Origin: an uncultured Bacilli bacterium
GTDB taxonomy: Bacteria; Bacillota_I; Bacilli_A; RF39; UBA660
Length of the DNA: 6,877 bases
Direction: 5' to 3'
Assembly (NCBI GenBank): GCA_910579535.1
Contig: CAJTUR010000043.1
Coordinates: forward strand, 1 to 6,877
Part shown: one piece after another, positions 1 through 5,779 of the stretch
Position numbering within the stretch: position 1 is the stretch's first letter
Layout: each line of letters starts with the position of its first letter
Notes under the pieces: model-generated
Told to the model about the DNA's origin: nothing
Seen by the model: only the letters and a program-made list of their open reading frames with translations
The model's database searches: none
Translations under genes and position numbers: made by a program

Positions 1-20
1 TACTACATTTTTTATCAAAG

Positions 21-53
21 AAAAAGACTGTTGTGTCTATTTGTCAACAGTCT
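21..53 (-). terminator. Intrinsic terminator of the ileS unit
   Basis: A 9-bp perfect inverted repeat, AGACTGTTG (25-33) and CAACAGTCT (45-53), has an 11-nt loop. Read on the minus strand it is followed by TTTTTCTTTG. It lies about 35 bases beyond the ileS stop codon, where a Rho-independent terminator is expected. Plus-strand reading gives no U-tract, so the signal is directional. Confidence 0.85.
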
Positions 54-77
54 GAGATATAGATTTCTCTATATCTC
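54..77 (-). repeat. Hairpin abutting the ileS terminator
   Basis: GAGATATAGA (54-63) and TCTATATCTC (68-77) form a perfect 10-bp stem. On the minus-strand transcript the loop is GAAA, a stable GNRA tetraloop. It ends exactly where the terminator hairpin begins, so the two helices could stack. It has no U-tract of its own. It may stabilise the 3' end of the mRNA or assist termination; that role is inferred. Confidence 0.7.
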
Positions 78-88
78 CGTAAAATTAT

Positions 89-2791
89 CTACTCTATAAC
101 TGCTTTACATCTATCACATATATCACCATTTAAGTGATCTACATAATTCCAACATCTATTACATTTTTCACCTGAATGCTTTTCTACTTCAACATCTTCT
201 ACTGTATCAGTAAATTCAACTTTAGAAGCTACAAATAATTGATGTAAACAATGTCCTAATTTTTCTTCAACTGGTTTAAATTTATTATTACAATTAATTT
301 TGATTGATGATTCAAGAGATGAAGGAATAATTTTTAATTCATCACGAGCGATTGCTATTTTTTTATTAACTATTTCTTCTAACTCAAAGAACAAATCAAA
401 TAATTCTTTTAATTCTTTTGAATCACTGTATTCTTTTACTTCAGGCATATCAGTTAAGTGAACACTTTCTTCATTTGCCTTTGGTATTAATTTATAAACT
501 TCCTCACTTGTATAAGGTAATAATGGGGCAAGCAAACGAACTTCAGCATTAATAATATTGTAAATAACTGTTTGTACACTTCTTCTTACTCTTGAATCCT
601 TTTTTTCAATATATAAAATATCTTTTGTAAAATTAAAGTAAAAACTTGATAATGTTATTGAAACAAAATTATTTACTAATTTATAAACTTCAGAAAAATT
701 ATAACCATCATACTGTTCTTTAACATCTCTAATGAAATTATTTAATTCATTCATAAGATATTTATCATAAATTGACATATCTTCATATTTTACACAATCT
801 GTTTCAGGATTAAAGTCTTTTAAATTACCAAGCATAAATTTATAAGTATTTCTAACTTTACGATAAGTTTCTTTTACTTGCTTGATTAATTCATCGCCAA
901 GTTTAACATCTTCTGTATAGTCAACTGAAGCTACCCACCATCTCAAAATATCTGTACCATGCAATCTAATAACATCCTTTGGAAGAATAGTATTACCTAA
1001 ACTCTTAGACATCTTATTACCTTTTTCATCCATTGTAAATCCATGAGATACAAGTTCTTTATATGGTGCTTTTCCATAAACTGCCACACCTGTAATTAAT
1101 GATGAATTAAACCATCCTCTGTATTGATCTGAACCTTCTAAATACATATCTGCTGGATAATCTAATCCTCTTTCAATTAAAACTCCTGTATGAGTAGAAC
1201 CAGAATCAAACCAAACATCCATAATGTCCTCTTCTTTAGTAAATTTACCATTAGGGCTTGCTGGATTTGTATATCCTTCAGGCAATAAATCTTTTGCTTC
1301 ACGCTCAAACCAAACATTAGAACCATATTCTCTAAATAATTTTGAAATGTGCATCATAACATCATAATCTAAAATTTCACTGCCATCTTCATTATAGAAA
1401 ATTGGAATTGGAACTCCCCATACTCTTTGTCTTGAAATACACCAATCTCCTCTATCCTTAATCATGTTGTATAATCTCTTTTTACCCCAAGGAGTATGGA
1501 ACTTAACATTATTATCTAATTCATTTAAAATTTGCTCTTTAATAGGCTCAATACTGCAGAACCATTGAGGGGTTGCTCTAAAGATAATAGGTTTCTTAGT
1601 TCTCCAATCATGTGGATATGAGTGAGTAATAAATTTTAGTTTTAATAATACTCCTAAATCTTCTAGTTTTTGAACAACTGCCTTGTTTGCATCTTCAAAG
1701 AACAATCCTGCAAACTCTCCAGATTCTTCTGTTAAAATACCTTGATCGTTTACTCCATTGATTAATCCTAAATCAAATTGTTTACCAATTACAAAGTCAT
1801 CAGCACCATATCCAGGAGCAATATGAACTAATCCAGTTCCTGCATCCAATGTTACATGGAAACCAATTACGACTGGTGATACTCTATCCATAAAAATATG
1901 TTTATATTTTACACCATCAAATGATGTTCCAGAAATAACTTCTAATACTTTATAATTTTCCCAACCAAATTCACTAGCTAACGAATCAACTAAATCATTT
2001 GCAACAATGTAAATCTTTCCATTAACATCTACTTTGGCATAATCAAACTGTTCTCCAACAGCAATTCCTAAGTTACCAGGCAATGTCCAAGGAGTAGTTG
2101 TCCAAATGACTAAATTTTCACCCACTTTAACTTTATCATTACCTTCAACAACAGGGAATGCTACAAAAATTGATGGATCTTTACGGTCTTTATACTCAAT
2201 TTCTGCTTCAGCTAAAGCTGATTCACTTGATGGACTCCAATATACAGGTTTTAATCCTTTAAAGATTAAACCTTTTTTAGCCATCTCTGCAAATACTTCA
2301 ATTTGTCTAGCTTCTATTTCTTTTTGTAATGTTATATATGGGTGTTCCCAATCTGCTACAACATTTAATAATTTAAAGCCAGCCATTTGTTTTTCAATTT
2401 GTTCATAAGCATACTTTTCACATAATGATCTAAACTCTGCTTTACTCATACTCTTTCTATCTACACCACTATTAGTTACAGCTTGTTCAATAGGAAGTCC
2501 ATGAGTATCCCATCCAGGAATATATGTTATATCATATCCAGACATCATTTTATACCTATTTATAAAATCCTTTAAAATTTTATTCATAGCATGACCTAAA
2601 TGAATATCTCCATTAGCATAAGGAGGACCATCGTGTAACACGAATGGTTTCCTTCCTTTATTCTTTTCTTTTACCTTGTTGTAAATATCCATCTCTTCCC
2701 ATTTTTCTCTTTGTAATTTTTCATTTTCTGGTAAATTACCACGCATCTGAAACTCTGTTTCAGGCATTAATAAAGTATCTTTATAATTCAT
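89..2791 (-). CDS. ileS: Isoleucyl-tRNA synthetase (bacterial type, Zn-binding C-terminus)
   Basis: A cytoplasmic class Ia synthetase of 900 aa that charges tRNA-Ile with isoleucine using ATP. In order it shows DGPPYANGDIHLGH with the HIGH-type signature HLGH at 64-67, GWDTHGLP at 93-100, the CP1 editing domain with TTTPWTLPGN and HIAPGYGADDF (H323 and D332 match the known editing His and Asp), DWCISRQRVWG, KMSKS at 593-597, an anticodon-binding region, and a C-terminal zinc knuckle (C877, C880, C892, C895). Length is usual for the family. The start is fixed by AAGGAG at 2803-2798, six bases upstream. I see no convincing promoter or terminator in the 150 bases before it, so it is probably read at least partly from the Ile T-box unit upstream. 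One oddity: the position usually His in the APGHG motif is Tyr328. The Zn knuckle and sequence type set it apart from the broken second synthetase upstream. Confidence 0.98.
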   Translation of the reverse strand: MNYKDTLLMPETEFQMRGNLPENEKLQREKWEEMDIYNKVKEKNKGRKPFVLHDGPPYANGDIHLGHAMNKILKDFINRYKMMSGYDITYIPGWDTHGLPIEQAVTNSGVDRKSMSKAEFRSLCEKYAYEQIEKQMAGFKLLNVVADWEHPYITLQKEIEARQIEVFAEMAKKGLIFKGLKPVYWSPSSESALAEAEIEYKDRKDPSIFVAFPVVEGNDKVKVGENLVIWTTTPWTLPGNLGIAVGEQFDYAKVDVNGKIYIVANDLVDSLASEFGWENYKVLEVISGTSFDGVKYKHIFMDRVSPVVIGFHVTLDAGTGLVHIAPGYGADDFVIGKQFDLGLINGVNDQGILTEESGEFAGLFFEDANKAVVQKLEDLGVLLKLKFITHSYPHDWRTKKPIIFRATPQWFCSIEPIKEQILNELDNNVKFHTPWGKKRLYNMIKDRGDWCISRQRVWGVPIPIFYNEDGSEILDYDVMMHISKLFREYGSNVWFEREAKDLLPEGYTNPASPNGKFTKEEDIMDVWFDSGSTHTGVLIERGLDYPADMYLEGSDQYRGWFNSSLITGVAVYGKAPYKELVSHGFTMDEKGNKMSKSLGNTILPKDVIRLHGTDILRWWVASVDYTEDVKLGDELIKQVKETYRKVRNTYKFMLGNLKDFNPETDCVKYEDMSIYDKYLMNELNNFIRDVKEQYDGYNFSEVYKLVNNFVSITLSSFYFNFTKDILYIEKKDSRVRRSVQTVIYNIINAEVRLLAPLLPYTSEEVYKLIPKANEESVHLTDMPEVKEYSDSKELKELFDLFFELEEIVNKKIAIARDELKIIPSSLESSIKINCNNKFKPVEEKLGHCLHQLFVASKVEFTDTVEDVEVEKHSGEKCNRCWNYVDHLNGDICDRCKAVIE

Positions 2792-2871
2792 AATTTTCTC
2801 CTTCTTTCTTGTTCATGATTTTTATACAATTTTAATTTCAAATTTGTATGTAGAATGTTGCTTCAATTGTC

Positions 2872-3015
2872 TTAAAAATCAAATGCAACAACAATTTTTA
2901 ACTCTTCTGACTTCTTTCTTATGTATTCTGTGCCAGTCTTAATTATCCTGTAATCCCTTGATTCAAAAGGAAATTCGAGAATATCGACTTGGTGTATCTT
3001 ATTACTGGCAAACCA
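2872..3015 (-). pseudogene. Frame-shifted 3' remnant of an unidentified gene
   Basis: In another frame than the IleRS fragment, 47 sense codons run from just after a stop (3018-3016) to TAA at 2874-2872. The peptide looks like real protein: it contains HQVDILEFPFESRDYR, then IIKTGTEYIRKK, and ends IVVAFDF. There is no start codon or ribosome binding site of its own, and it overlaps the last part of the broken synthetase ORF. I read it as the 3' end of a gene whose beginning was removed by the same deletion that truncated the upstream synthetase. I do not recognise the family. It could also be a chance open frame in AT-rich DNA. Confidence 0.4.
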
Positions 3016-3185
3016 TTAGGTGTTGCTGGTCCATCGTAAAAAACAAAATTTTCGCTATCTTTTCTTAATTCATTTTGTTTTTCAGTTATGGACATCACAC
3101 CACCCCAAGAAGCACGAATCGTTTCTTCTACCTCATACACATTTCTCTTATCTAATTCTTTAAAATTTTTCATTCTTTCACTCAC
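2943..3185 (-). pseudogene. Truncated second isoleucyl-tRNA synthetase (eukaryote-like IleRS2), N-terminus only
   Basis: An 80-codon ORF resembles only the first part of type 2 IleRS, the class that is often mupirocin-resistant. It has NVYEVEETIRASWGG at 15-29 and FVFYDGPATPNGLP at 47-60, matching the family pattern FYDGPxTANGLPGIHH, which carries the HIGH-type signature. Just after GLP the match is lost: the GIHH residues are replaced by VIRYTK, and a stop comes about 20 codons later. A full enzyme would have about 1000 residues or more, so no aminoacylation is possible. The first codon is GTG at 3185, overlapping the previous gene by 8 bases; ATG at 3173, starting MKNFKELDKR, is an equally good start. 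It sits where a T-box unit would carry its synthetase, so I infer decay of the original cargo gene. A surviving short peptide with a new role cannot be excluded. Confidence 0.8.
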
Positions 3186-3660
3186 TTTCTTTTACTAATT
3201 TTCTTTTGAGCACTTCACACGCTTTCGTATCATTAATACCTATATCATATCTTCTTTGATTAAATGATAAAAATTCATCTATAGGTTTCATTTCCACATA
3301 AAGTCCTTGAAGATAAGATTTTTCTTGTAAATCAGCCCATTCACTTTCTGTAAATTTTTTTTCCATCATATAATAATGACATATTTTTCTGTATTGAAAT
3401 TCATTGAAGCGATTATTTTCACGAAGAACGACAGGCTCCTTTGAAATAGCATCAACAAGAAACTCAAACGCTCTTAAATATTGACCTAAAACTTCTTTAT
3501 AAAAAGATACAAATTTTTTATTTCCAAATTCAGTATAAATATAGTCTGTTGGTAGAAGTATTTTTTTCTTCCTTTCTCCTTTTTTAAAGGCAAACACTCT
3601 CATCTCATTATCATAAAATAAATAACGATTCATTTCATTGGTTACCATTTCTTTTTTCAT
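3178..3660 (-). CDS. Hypothetical protein (160 aa) in the Ile T-box unit
   Basis: I do not recognise this family. The protein is soluble, with no signal peptide or membrane segment, and is rich in aromatic and charged residues. It starts with a basic, strand-like region (RYLFYDNEMRVFAFKKGERKKK, within residues 12-33) and continues with mixed helical stretches such as KEVLGQYLRAFEFLVDAI and FQYRKICHYYMMEKKFTESE. No catalytic motif stands out. Its ATG overlaps the stop of the Cys-rich gene as ATGA and has AAGGAG at 3674-3669, so the two are translationally coupled. Its TGA overlaps the GTG start of the broken IleRS2. This tight packing suggests the small genes and the lost synthetase were one cassette under isoleucine control. 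Function is unknown. Confidence 0.85.
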   Translation of the reverse strand: MKKEMVTNEMNRYLFYDNEMRVFAFKKGERKKKILLPTDYIYTEFGNKKFVSFYKEVLGQYLRAFEFLVDAISKEPVVLRENNRFNEFQYRKICHYYMMEKKFTESEWADLQEKSYLQGLYVEMKPIDEFLSFNQRRYDIGINDTKACEVLKRKLVKESE

Positions 3661-3896
3661 ATTTCTTTCTCCTTCACATCATTCAAGTCTTTAGGATAAC
3701 TACATAAAACACTATCCATATATTGTATGCCACAAAAATAGTTACAAATGGATGTATCCTTAACAGCACATTTATGTTCCTGTGTATTTTCTTCTTCATT
3801 CCAGGGACAAGTAGAATTTCCAAACTCTGGATTGCTAAAATCAATATCCATATTGGCTCCACTAATTCTCTTTATCAAATTATTTTCTATTTTCAT
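3657..3896 (-). CDS. Small Cys-rich protein (79 aa), first gene of the Ile T-box unit
   Basis: I do not recognise a named family. The 79-aa product has five cysteines and a histidine in its second half (C30, H41, C43, C51, C55, C65), with motifs STCPWNEEEN, EHKCAVKD and ICNYFCGIQY. The spacing suggests metal binding or a small folded knuckle; that is inference. It has no signal peptide or membrane segment. I chose ATG 3896 because AAAGGA lies at 3910-3905 with an 8-base gap. The longer reading from GTG 3935 would begin inside the T-box terminator stem and is not credible. It is the first gene after the leader, so its expression should depend on readthrough when tRNA-Ile is uncharged. It overlaps the 160-aa gene by 4 bases. 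Confidence 0.85.
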   Translation of the reverse strand: MKIENNLIKRISGANMDIDFSNPEFGNSTCPWNEEENTQEHKCAVKDTSICNYFCGIQYMDSVLCSYPKDLNDVKEKEI

Positions 3897-3912
3897 AACC
3901 AAAATCCTTTCT

Positions 3913-3965
3913 AAAAAATAAAAAAGGAGGACCACAAAGGACGAGTAAAACCCGTGGTACCACCT
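3913..3965 (-). terminator. T-box terminator hairpin (Ile leader)
   Basis: On the minus strand AGGTGGTACCAC (3965-3954) pairs with GTGGTCCTCCT (3935-3925), with one mismatch and one bulged U. It is followed by TTTTTTATTTTTT. The 5' arm includes the conserved T-box bases, so forming this stem destroys the antiterminator. It lies just before the ribosome binding site of the 79-aa gene. Confidence 0.85.
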
Positions 3966-4134
3966 TATTTAAAATCTCTTTTTGTTAACGCAAAATTTCT
4001 TCTGCGGAAATATCTTACTTTTTCAGATACTCTACTCCCAAGTGATTTTCTATAAATTTTTTTATTCGTTTCCACCCACCACGAATTCTCTTTAAAAAAA
4101 GAAATTTATATACTCTCTTGTTCCTCGTATTTCT
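3913..4134 (-). promoter_or_regulatory. T-box leader RNA, isoleucine-specific (AUC specifier)
   Basis: A tRNA-sensing leader that lets transcription continue when uncharged tRNA binds. Stem I: TATAAATT (4110-4103) pairs with AATTTATA (4058-4051) above the specifier loop, and CAAG (4120-4117) with CTTG (4042-4039) below it. The loop carries AGTA on the 5' side and GAAAATCA on the 3' side. I read ATC (4046-4044), followed by the usual purine, as an Ile codon. The distal part has AGAGAATTCG and GGTGGGTGGAAA. A stem III candidate is CGCA...TGCG. The antiterminator is AAGG (3966-3963), bulge TGGTACC, ACGGG/CTCGT, then CCTT (3940-3937). The TGGT bulge implies a tRNA with discriminator A, which fits Ile and argues against reading AAT (Asn). 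It matches the IleRS genes downstream. The extent is approximate at the 5' end. Confidence 0.93.
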
Positions 4135-4140
4135 GTTTCT

Positions 4141-4169
4141 ATTTTAAACATTCTATTTTTACTTGTCAA
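4141..4169 (-). promoter_or_regulatory. Sigma-A type promoter of the Ile T-box unit
   Basis: On the minus strand a perfect -35 TTGACA (4169-4164), a 17-base spacer and a -10 TAAAAT (4146-4141) precede the T-box leader. Transcription should begin near 4134, right at the expected 5' end of stem I. Confidence 0.88.
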
Positions 4170-4262
4170 TAAATTTATACTTTTTAATTCATTTTTAAAA
4201 TTATTTTATAATAATTCAAAAAATGGAATCCTATATTATTTTTTTAGACGGATAAAAAAAGA

Positions 4263-4292
4263 TTTACACCAAGTCAAACCGTATGTTATTTT
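4263..4292 (+). promoter_or_regulatory. Probable promoter of the second T-box
   Basis: TTTACA (4263-4268), an 18-base spacer and TATTTT (4287-4292), with a TG extension at 4284-4285, lie just before the plus-strand T-box. This would start RNA near 4300. The -10 is weak (4 of 6 consensus bases), so the call rests partly on position. It diverges from the Ile promoter, with the two -35 boxes about 95 bases apart. Confidence 0.5.
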
Positions 4293-4300
4293 AATATAAA

Positions 4301-4583
4301 TTATTTAGAAATGCGATGAAAAGAAATAGTAAATAGTGTAAACTTTGTTAAAAGAGAGTCTTGTTTGGTGCGAAAAGATACAAAGGTAACTATTGAATTC
4401 CTCTTGGAGCTGAACATTGAAATAAAAGTAGATGTGTTTGGGTTCACCCATTATAGTGATAGAGTAAGACCAATTTTATTTGGTGTACTTGATAAGGTTA
4501 TCTTTGTGAAAAGTTAACAAACTGAGGTGGTAACACGATTCTTTCGTCCTCTAATATTTTCGAATATTGGAGGGCTTTTTTTT
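4301..4583 (+). promoter_or_regulatory. T-box leader RNA, probably phenylalanine-specific (UUC specifier)
   Basis: A second T-box on the opposite strand. Stem I: AATAGT (4332-4337) pairs with ACTATT (4389-4394), with AGTA (4328-4331) as the 5' side of the specifier loop. Below the loop AAGA pairs with TCTT (4402-4405). The 3' side of the loop is GAATTCC (4395-4401). Aligned with the Ile leader and the usual GAA-plus-codon pattern, the specifier is TTC (4398-4400), Phe. The base after it is C instead of the usual purine, so ATT (Ile) remains a weaker alternative. AGAGAG and GGTGCGAAA form the distal part, and ACCAA...TTGGT is a stem III candidate. The antiterminator is perfect: GAGG (4524-4527), bulge TGGTAAC, ACGA/TCGT, CCTC (4548-4551). 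TGGT predicts discriminator A, compatible with tRNA-Phe or tRNA-Ile. The next substantial gene is not a synthetase, transporter or biosynthesis gene that I recognise. Confidence 0.92.
4546..4583 (+). terminator. T-box terminator hairpin (second leader)
   Basis: A 13-bp stem (4546-4558 with 4563-4575) capped by TTCG is followed by eight T residues (4576-4583). Its 5' arm contains the CCTC (4548-4551) needed for the antiterminator, so the two structures exclude each other. It is a very strong intrinsic terminator. Confidence 0.92.
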
Positions 4584-4610
4584 CTAAATAATTTAGAAAG
4601 GGATGATTTT

Positions 4611-4637
4611 ATGAAGCGATTTTGTAAACTCAATTAA
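4611..4637 (+). CDS. Possible 8-codon leader ORF (MKRFCKLN)
   Basis: ATG at 4611 opens an 8-codon frame ending in TAA at 4635, preceded by AGAAAGGG at a workable distance. It lies between the T-box terminator and the 253-aa gene, about 30 bases before that gene's start. It contains one Phe and one Cys. It may be a short upstream ORF that tunes translation, the stump of a former gene behind this T-box, or chance. Nothing in the sequence decides among these. Confidence 0.3.
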   Translation: MKRFCKLN

Positions 4638-4667
4638 AACTTAATAAAAAAAGAAAGGAAAAAAATT

Positions 4668-5429
4668 ATGGAACTAAAAAATCAAAATTCAGAAACAAAA
4701 GAATTAATTAAAAATGCCTTAGGAATTTATTACACTTTAAAAAATCAAAACAAATTATATCGAGAAGATGGAATGATTGCCCTATCTTTATATGCGGGAG
4801 CTTTAAGACTTGGAACCTCTTATACAGTCACTAAAAAAATGACACTAACTTCAGGTCCAGGAACGGGTTATCCATGGCCGGATGGAATGAAGCCTAATAT
4901 TTCTCAGGAAAAAATAGAATACCGTTATGTCATTTACGACTATGAAAATACTGTATGCCAAATTCTAAATAAATATGGTATAACAATTAACCAAGTAATT
5001 GCACTCCTCAATCTAGATAAAAAATTAATGACTCCTGTAAAGCACTTAAGAACTGAAAAAATGGAAAAACAATATAATACAGTTTATAAAGTCTTGCTAG
5101 AAACCATTTGTAAATATTATATTGCTTCGGCAAAAGAGGCCAATGCGAATAATAAACATTACACCCCAAAAATAGAAATGACTATTCCAATAATCATAAG
5201 TGCCCTTCATTACCCAAATATTGATGCTTCAAATAGTATAATGTATTTATATCAAAAAATAAAAGGAACATCAAATACATCCCCTACTCAGCCAGACTAT
5301 TTAAAAGAACTAGAAAAAGAAGTCTATTATAAAGAAGAATTTGGAAAAATGGATGAAGAAGGAAATTTAAAATTATCTCGAGTAAAAATACCGATTATCA
5401 TGAATTCCGAAATAGGTAAAATTATTTAA
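4668..5429 (+). CDS. Hypothetical soluble protein (253 aa) behind a T-box, nearly free of Phe
   Basis: I do not recognise the family. There is no signal peptide, membrane segment or obvious catalytic motif. The N-terminal 60 residues look helical (KELIKNALGIYYTL, DGMIALSLYAGALRLG). A Gly/Pro loop follows (TSGPGTGYPWPDG, about residues 62-74), then Tyr-rich and helical stretches (IEYRYVIYDYEN; YNTVYKVLLETICKYYIA). The C-terminal part is charged and ends IPIIMNSEIGKII. Counted by eye it has one Phe (residue 225, TTT) and about 22 Tyr. AAAGGA at 4654-4659 sets the start. It is the only substantial gene between the T-box terminator and the next terminator, so it should be expressed when the cognate tRNA, probably Phe, is uncharged. 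A role in the starvation response or in defence linked to translation stress is possible but unproven. It is clearly a real gene because of its leader, ribosome site, full open frame and terminator. Confidence 0.85.
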   Translation: MELKNQNSETKELIKNALGIYYTLKNQNKLYREDGMIALSLYAGALRLGTSYTVTKKMTLTSGPGTGYPWPDGMKPNISQEKIEYRYVIYDYENTVCQILNKYGITINQVIALLNLDKKLMTPVKHLRTEKMEKQYNTVYKVLLETICKYYIASAKEANANNKHYTPKIEMTIPIIISALHYPNIDASNSIMYLYQKIKGTSNTSPTQPDYLKELEKEVYYKEEFGKMDEEGNLKLSRVKIPIIMNSEIGKII

Positions 5430-5438
5430 AATTTTTGT

Positions 5439-5481
5439 AAAATAAAAACGATTAAGAAAATTTATTTCTCAATCTTTTTTT
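5439..5481. terminator. Bidirectional terminator between convergent genes
   Basis: GATT-A-AGAAA (5450-5459) and TTTCT-C-AATC (5465-5474) form a hairpin with seven T residues after it on the plus strand. On the minus strand the A/C mismatch becomes a G-U pair and TTTTTATTTT follows. It can therefore end both the 253-aa gene and the convergent 85-aa gene. Confidence 0.8.
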
Positions 5482-5521
5482 ATTTATGAAGAATTATTTC
5501 TAGTACTTTTTATAATTTTAT

Positions 5522-5779
5522 TCATTTAAATGGATGTTTTAATTTATTTTTAAGTTCATTTTTAATAATTTGAATAACAAATTCGTAAATTCGTTCTGCC
5601 TGTTGATCATCTATTTTAAGTTTTAAAATAAACTCATCAATAATTTTTTCTTTACCTTTAGGAGTTATAAAAAAATGATTTTCTATTATTTCAGTAATAA
5701 TGATAGACATTTCTTGAGAATACGAAAGCACTCTAGATAATTCTAAGATAAACTCTGATTTATTAAATGGTCTCTCCAT
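5522..5779 (-). CDS. Hypothetical 85-aa protein coupled to the XRE-DUF2975 gene
   Basis: I do not recognise a family. The protein is small, charged and mainly helical (FILELSRVLSY, MSIIITEIIENHFF, AERIYEFVIQIIKNEL), with no convincing membrane helix or cysteine. AAAGGG at 5792-5787 precedes ATG 5779 by 7 bases. It overlaps the end of the upstream regulator gene by 17 bases in another frame, so translation is likely coupled and the product may act with the regulator. It might be a partner or antagonist of that membrane-bound DNA-binding protein; this is inference from context only. The bidirectional terminator follows the stop. Confidence 0.75.
   Translation of the reverse strand: MERPFNKSEFILELSRVLSYSQEMSIIITEIIENHFFITPKGKEKIIDEFILKLKIDDQQAERIYEFVIQIIKNELKNKLKHPFK

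Noticed and set aside
2106..2408. 100-codon plus-strand open frame
   Set aside because: It lies wholly antisense within ileS, has no ribosome binding site and its composition reads like a reverse-strand shadow of the editing domain.
2792..2871. Own promoter for ileS (TATAAA near 2825)
   Set aside because: No acceptable -35 box was found 16-18 bases upstream, and AT-rich DNA produces such boxes by chance. A weak promoter cannot be excluded.
3723..3914. 63-codon plus-strand open frame
   Set aside because: It is antisense to the Cys-rich gene and runs into the T-box terminator region; no ribosome site or protein-like pattern supports it.
3897..3935. N-terminal extension of the Cys-rich protein from GTG 3935
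   Set aside because: The GTG lies in the terminator stem, and the ribosome site at 3910-3905 fits ATG 3896 instead.
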